A stretch of 37,943 nucleotides of DNA from positions 1 to 37,943 of the forward strand of contig JAUCBJ010005365.1 in NCBI GenBank assembly GCA_032718475.1, written 5' to 3'. The DNA comes from Nemertoderma westbladi (lineage: Eukaryota > Xenacoelomorpha > Nemertodermatida > Nemertodermatidae). Positions 34,653-37,943 of this stretch are shown here, one piece after another. The position numbers were made by a program, and so were the translations under genes. A model generated the notes under the pieces. The model was not told where the DNA came from. It saw only the letters and a program-made list of their open reading frames with translations, and did not search any database. Position 1 is the stretch's first letter. Every line of letters begins with the position of its first letter.

Positions 34653-36184
34653 TAAATAAATTTTTTAATTTAATTCAATTAAATGCACATTATATATATA
34701 TGTAGTCCTCATGTAAACAAATATTAAAATTAAAATGGAAAAATATAATACGATTAATTACTTAAATAAATGTAATCACTAACACAATATTAATTTACTC
34801 AAATCATATCAACAATTAATTAATTATATTTAATGCAAATACAACAATGTAGGCGTACTGTAGAGTCTATGCATCAATTCAGTATATGTACAAAATACAT
34901 AGTAATATTGTTAGTTAATATTATTTGGTACAGTATTATAGGCGGGTTGCATTGTTCACTGTTATAGTAATCACAGCAGTATAGTAGTGCAATGTGTTAG
35001 TTGGCAAAACCCTGATCTCGGTTGGATAATACTGTATACACTTATAGTAATGGGGTTAGTTAGGATTAGCCATCAAATTAATATTAATTAAGTCATTGGT
35101 TTTGGTTCGGTCCATATTTATTTACGTTTCTTTATATATCTCATTACTTCACATGAAACTTAATGTGACGCGGTCTATATTTCCATGCATCAGCCGCCAT
35201 TGAATTAATTTTACCCGCCCACATGATAGTAAGACTGTACTGTTTGACTTTATATACCCTTGCTAGCACCGAGAGAAACCTTCTCCCACCTGCAGTCTTA
35301 TTCCCTCAGTAAATCTTCGCCCAATTAATAATAACAACCCCGAGATACTAAATATGTGGTATCTATTTTGTATATTTAATATTATATTATATATATTATA
35401 TTATATTATATTTATTTTATATTTGTATATTTTTTTATATTTTTACATTCACAGTTTAGGCCTACCACAGAACACAATAGCACAAAAATAAGATTAATAA
35501 AATATATAATTTCCAAAGTATTTGTCATATAAATCACACCGCACGAAAGATAATGGTATGCCGCTATATATTCAAACATATAACATTGAGCGTAAATCGT
35601 CGTTACAGATGCCATTAACCACATCATACCACACAGATAAGATGTTACATAGTATACAAGCACTAACTTCTCCAGTTATGACTTACTAGTATTCTTGAAT
35701 AAGAAACACATCCGTTTAAAATGGGTGATAAATTACTGGAGGGTTATCAACCTTGCACTCTTTGGCCATCCGTTTGAAATCTGTACGGCACCGACTACGA
35801 CAATCAAACAATGTAAGAATTGCAAGAAAACGAGAGTCACGTAAAGTATGAGTAAATTTAATAGACCGTTTCCTGATCGTAACGTTGATTCTCGCAACCA
35901 ACAAAGTCTTCAACAATACATATTGAGCAACCACCCAAACCTTACTACTCCTAATACTAATATAATACTGGGGTGATTCCAGGTCACGAGGTGAGCTCCC
36001 ATAAAAGCTTGTTGTAAACAACCGCTGGATATGTGTTACACAGCCGCCAGGTAGTGCGAATGTAAATTCCTATCAGAGGCAAAAAATGAAACACACAAGT
36101 ACGGTAACCAGCACTTTTCAATTTGAATGTCACAAACATTTTAATTGACTTCTACGATGCTATAAATTCAGATTTTCAGGTTTT
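34653..36184. other. AT-rich stretch without a gene
   Basis: Contains long A/T repeats near 35380-35430. A TATA-like 'ctttatataccc' at about 35248 followed by a pyrimidine-rich leader could be a promoter or an old LTR, but neither is supported by flanking repeats. Minus-strand open stretches at 35412-35663 and 35716-36021 have no recognisable similarity. Confidence 0.4.
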
Positions 36185-37020
36185 CTGTGGCGCTGATTCT
36201 AATGGAATACATTTCTAATTTTCCAGATCATTGCTACACGTATTTTTCTGCGTAATATCGCAAATTTTGGTGCAAGGACTAAGTGTTGTACACACCACCA
36301 AAAAGTGAAGTTTGAGTGTCAAGTGCTGTTTTTATTGATTCCATCGGATTCAGGACACTCATAAACCCGTATAACGCAAGAAACAAGTTGATACTATCTA
36401 CTGATCAATTTGCATATTTTCAAAAATTTAGTGAACGCAAAAAAAATTTCAACCACCGCCGATCAAAACAGGTTTGAGAACTCTTATGAAATTTTACTTT
36501 TTTCCACTGAATTCAGAACAATCAAAATACGTGTGATGTAAGAAACAAGGTGACACAATCAATTTATTTATTTGATGAGTTTCAAAATTTGGTGCTAACA
36601 TGCAATTTGCACCCACTTCCGAAAAATACAAATTGATGTCTAGTTAGGTAATTATTTTTAATTATATTAAATATATGTCTAGTTAGGTAATTATTTTTTC
36701 CATTGCATTTAGAACCTCCATAAACCTCTAAAATGTGAGAAGTAAGTTGTCACAATCAACTGAACTATTGAATGGATTTTCAAAATTTCGTGCTGGCACG
36801 AAATTTTCCACACAAAATTTGGAATCCGAAAAATACGAGTTTGATAAGTCCTGGTGCAATTCGTATATATTCCATGGAAAACAGAACCCCAAAAACCCCT
36901 ATTGCGCAAATAACCGGTTCAAACAATCAATTTACAAAATTGTTATTTTTCAAAATTTGGTGCTGGCGCCAAAATTTGGCACCCCCGAAAAAAACAAGTT
37001 TGACATTTCTAGCATATAAT
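36185..37020 (+). repeat. Divergent tandem repeat, ~165-195 bp period, about 4-5 copies
   Basis: Each unit has 'ttcca(t/c)...ttcagaac', a 'gcaagaaacaagttg'-like block, 'caatcaattta' and 'ttcaaaatttggtgctggc'. Units begin near 36340, 36504, 36698 and 36870, with a weaker one before. A related piece lies at 24760-24890. Short open frames here follow the repeat and are not genes. Confidence 0.7.
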
Positions 37021-37222
37021 ATATGAATTCTAATTTTTTTTATCGATCGCTGCAGACAATTTATTCTATTAAATATTTTGTATCTATAAATTAAATTAAA
37101 CATACAATAATTATTAAATGAATACGAGTCCATGTTCTCTTTAACGAATACAAGTAAATGTTTTCTGATACATAACGTCTAAAACTGTTGCGGGTCCTTA
37201 CGCCCTCTTGCCTCTGATGCTA

Positions 37223-37336
<114 letters not shown>

Positions 37337-37559
37337 CTAAAATATCGTAGAGGCCTTCAGTTAATGATTCGCTGGTTCCCAATATCGAAGCGGTGTTTCC
37401 GATCAGGATAGCTATCAGGATACGCTGTAGTAAGAAGCGATGAAAACGGGGCTCATGTGTGTTGGCGTAGAGCCTCATCCCGACTTCTTTAATTCTAATT
37501 GGAACACCAAAAAACGGCTCGAAATGAAATATAGAGATGTTACAAAACATATTTCATGA

Positions 37560-37800
37560 AATGTAATTTTCAAAAAACGTCTCAAAAAGTGCCAAAAGTA
37601 GGGTTAAAAAATGGTGCTATAACTCGAAAACTTACCAATATTTATAAAAATCGTTTCATGAATGTATTTTATTAGACAATAGATTTTTAGGAAGAGTCAT
37701 AAATTTTTCGATTCCCAACTGCATTTGTTTTACAGTTATAACAAGAAAACCACGGGTGGGGGGGGGGGGGGGGGGGGTTGTCATATTGAACCCCGGGTTT
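37560..37800 (+). repeat. Dispersed repeat ending in a G21 run
   Basis: Related to 24960-25160, with the same 'gattcccaactgc', 'accacgg', G run (37758-37778) and 'tgtcatattgaacc' order. The remainder to 37943 shows nothing recognisable. Confidence 0.6.
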
Positions 37801-37943
37801 AATAGGGTTAAGTGTTGTTATTGAATTGCGACGGGGTATTTTTTTTTTTTAATAATACAATTCTATGTACATTGTATGCTACCCAATTCAGTAATACAAA
37901 TAACAGCATGTACAGTAGGGCCAGTACTGTACAAGTATATCTA

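Noticed and set aside
35160-35335. Possible solo LTR or promoter (TG...CA-like ends, TATA at ~35248)
   Set aside because: No target-site duplication, no second copy in the window and no downstream ORF.
35412-36021. Two minus-strand ORFs of 83 and 101 codons
   Set aside because: AT-rich chance frames without similarity or conserved motifs.

Overview
This window is nuclear DNA of an AT-rich animal (metazoan) genome, most likely an invertebrate. The signs are a host gene split by GT..AG introns, a piRNA-factor-like zinc finger protein, a Polinton/Maverick (adintovirus-like) element, non-LTR and Ty3/Gypsy retrotransposon remains, many fold-back and MITE-like elements, and long satellite and poly-G tracts. 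I cannot name the species. There are no bacterial operons or ribosome binding sites.

Layout: 1-2702 holds two copies of the same non-LTR retrotransposon (LINE): the 3' end of one at 1-197, and a 5'-truncated copy with an open 611-residue reverse transcriptase ORF at 814-2649, ending in an (AGT)n tail. That tail abuts the interior of a Polinton integrase gene. From about 2703 to 11270 lies the decayed Polinton-like provirus: integrase C-terminal part (frameshifted), two tandem PX/penton-like genes (first broken by a 95-bp tandem duplication and two frameshifts, second intact), a basic pX/core-like gene split by a 0.65-kb MITE with a 5-bp target-site duplication, the double-jelly-roll major capsid gene (one frameshift), an adenain-like cysteine protease (frameshift and stop), an intact 570-residue orphan gene on the minus strand, and an intact 107-residue gene with two perfect CHHC zinc fingers of the GTSF1/U11-48K type behind a good TATA box. 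DNA polymerase and packaging ATPase are not in the window.

11553-14198 (minus) is a three-exon, inactivated member of a multicopy invertebrate gene family with transposase-like acidic motifs. 15299-28803 (minus) is a mitochondrial-type glutaminase (GLS) gene. I assembled ten coding exons whose splice phases all agree, from a mitochondrial-type leader exon to the end of the catalytic domain, with the active-site residues present. Its introns are full of LINE, gag-protease, MITE and fold-back remains, and one intron carries a 25-bp satellite that ends about 15 bp from a splice donor.

28804-37943 has no convincing gene. It contains a 1.5-kb direct duplication (30057-31567 and 33206-34652). Between the copies is a dispersed repeat whose internal 8-bp microsatellite has grown into a nearly pure 1-kb array. 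It also contains hairpins, long G runs and a divergent tandem repeat (about 36185-37020).

The most interesting candidate system is the Polinton-like element with the GTSF1-like gene and the intact orphan gene. GTSF1 proteins are cofactors of PIWI silencing, so a mobile virus-like element carrying one could be interfering with, or exploiting, the host piRNA pathway. That role is inference.
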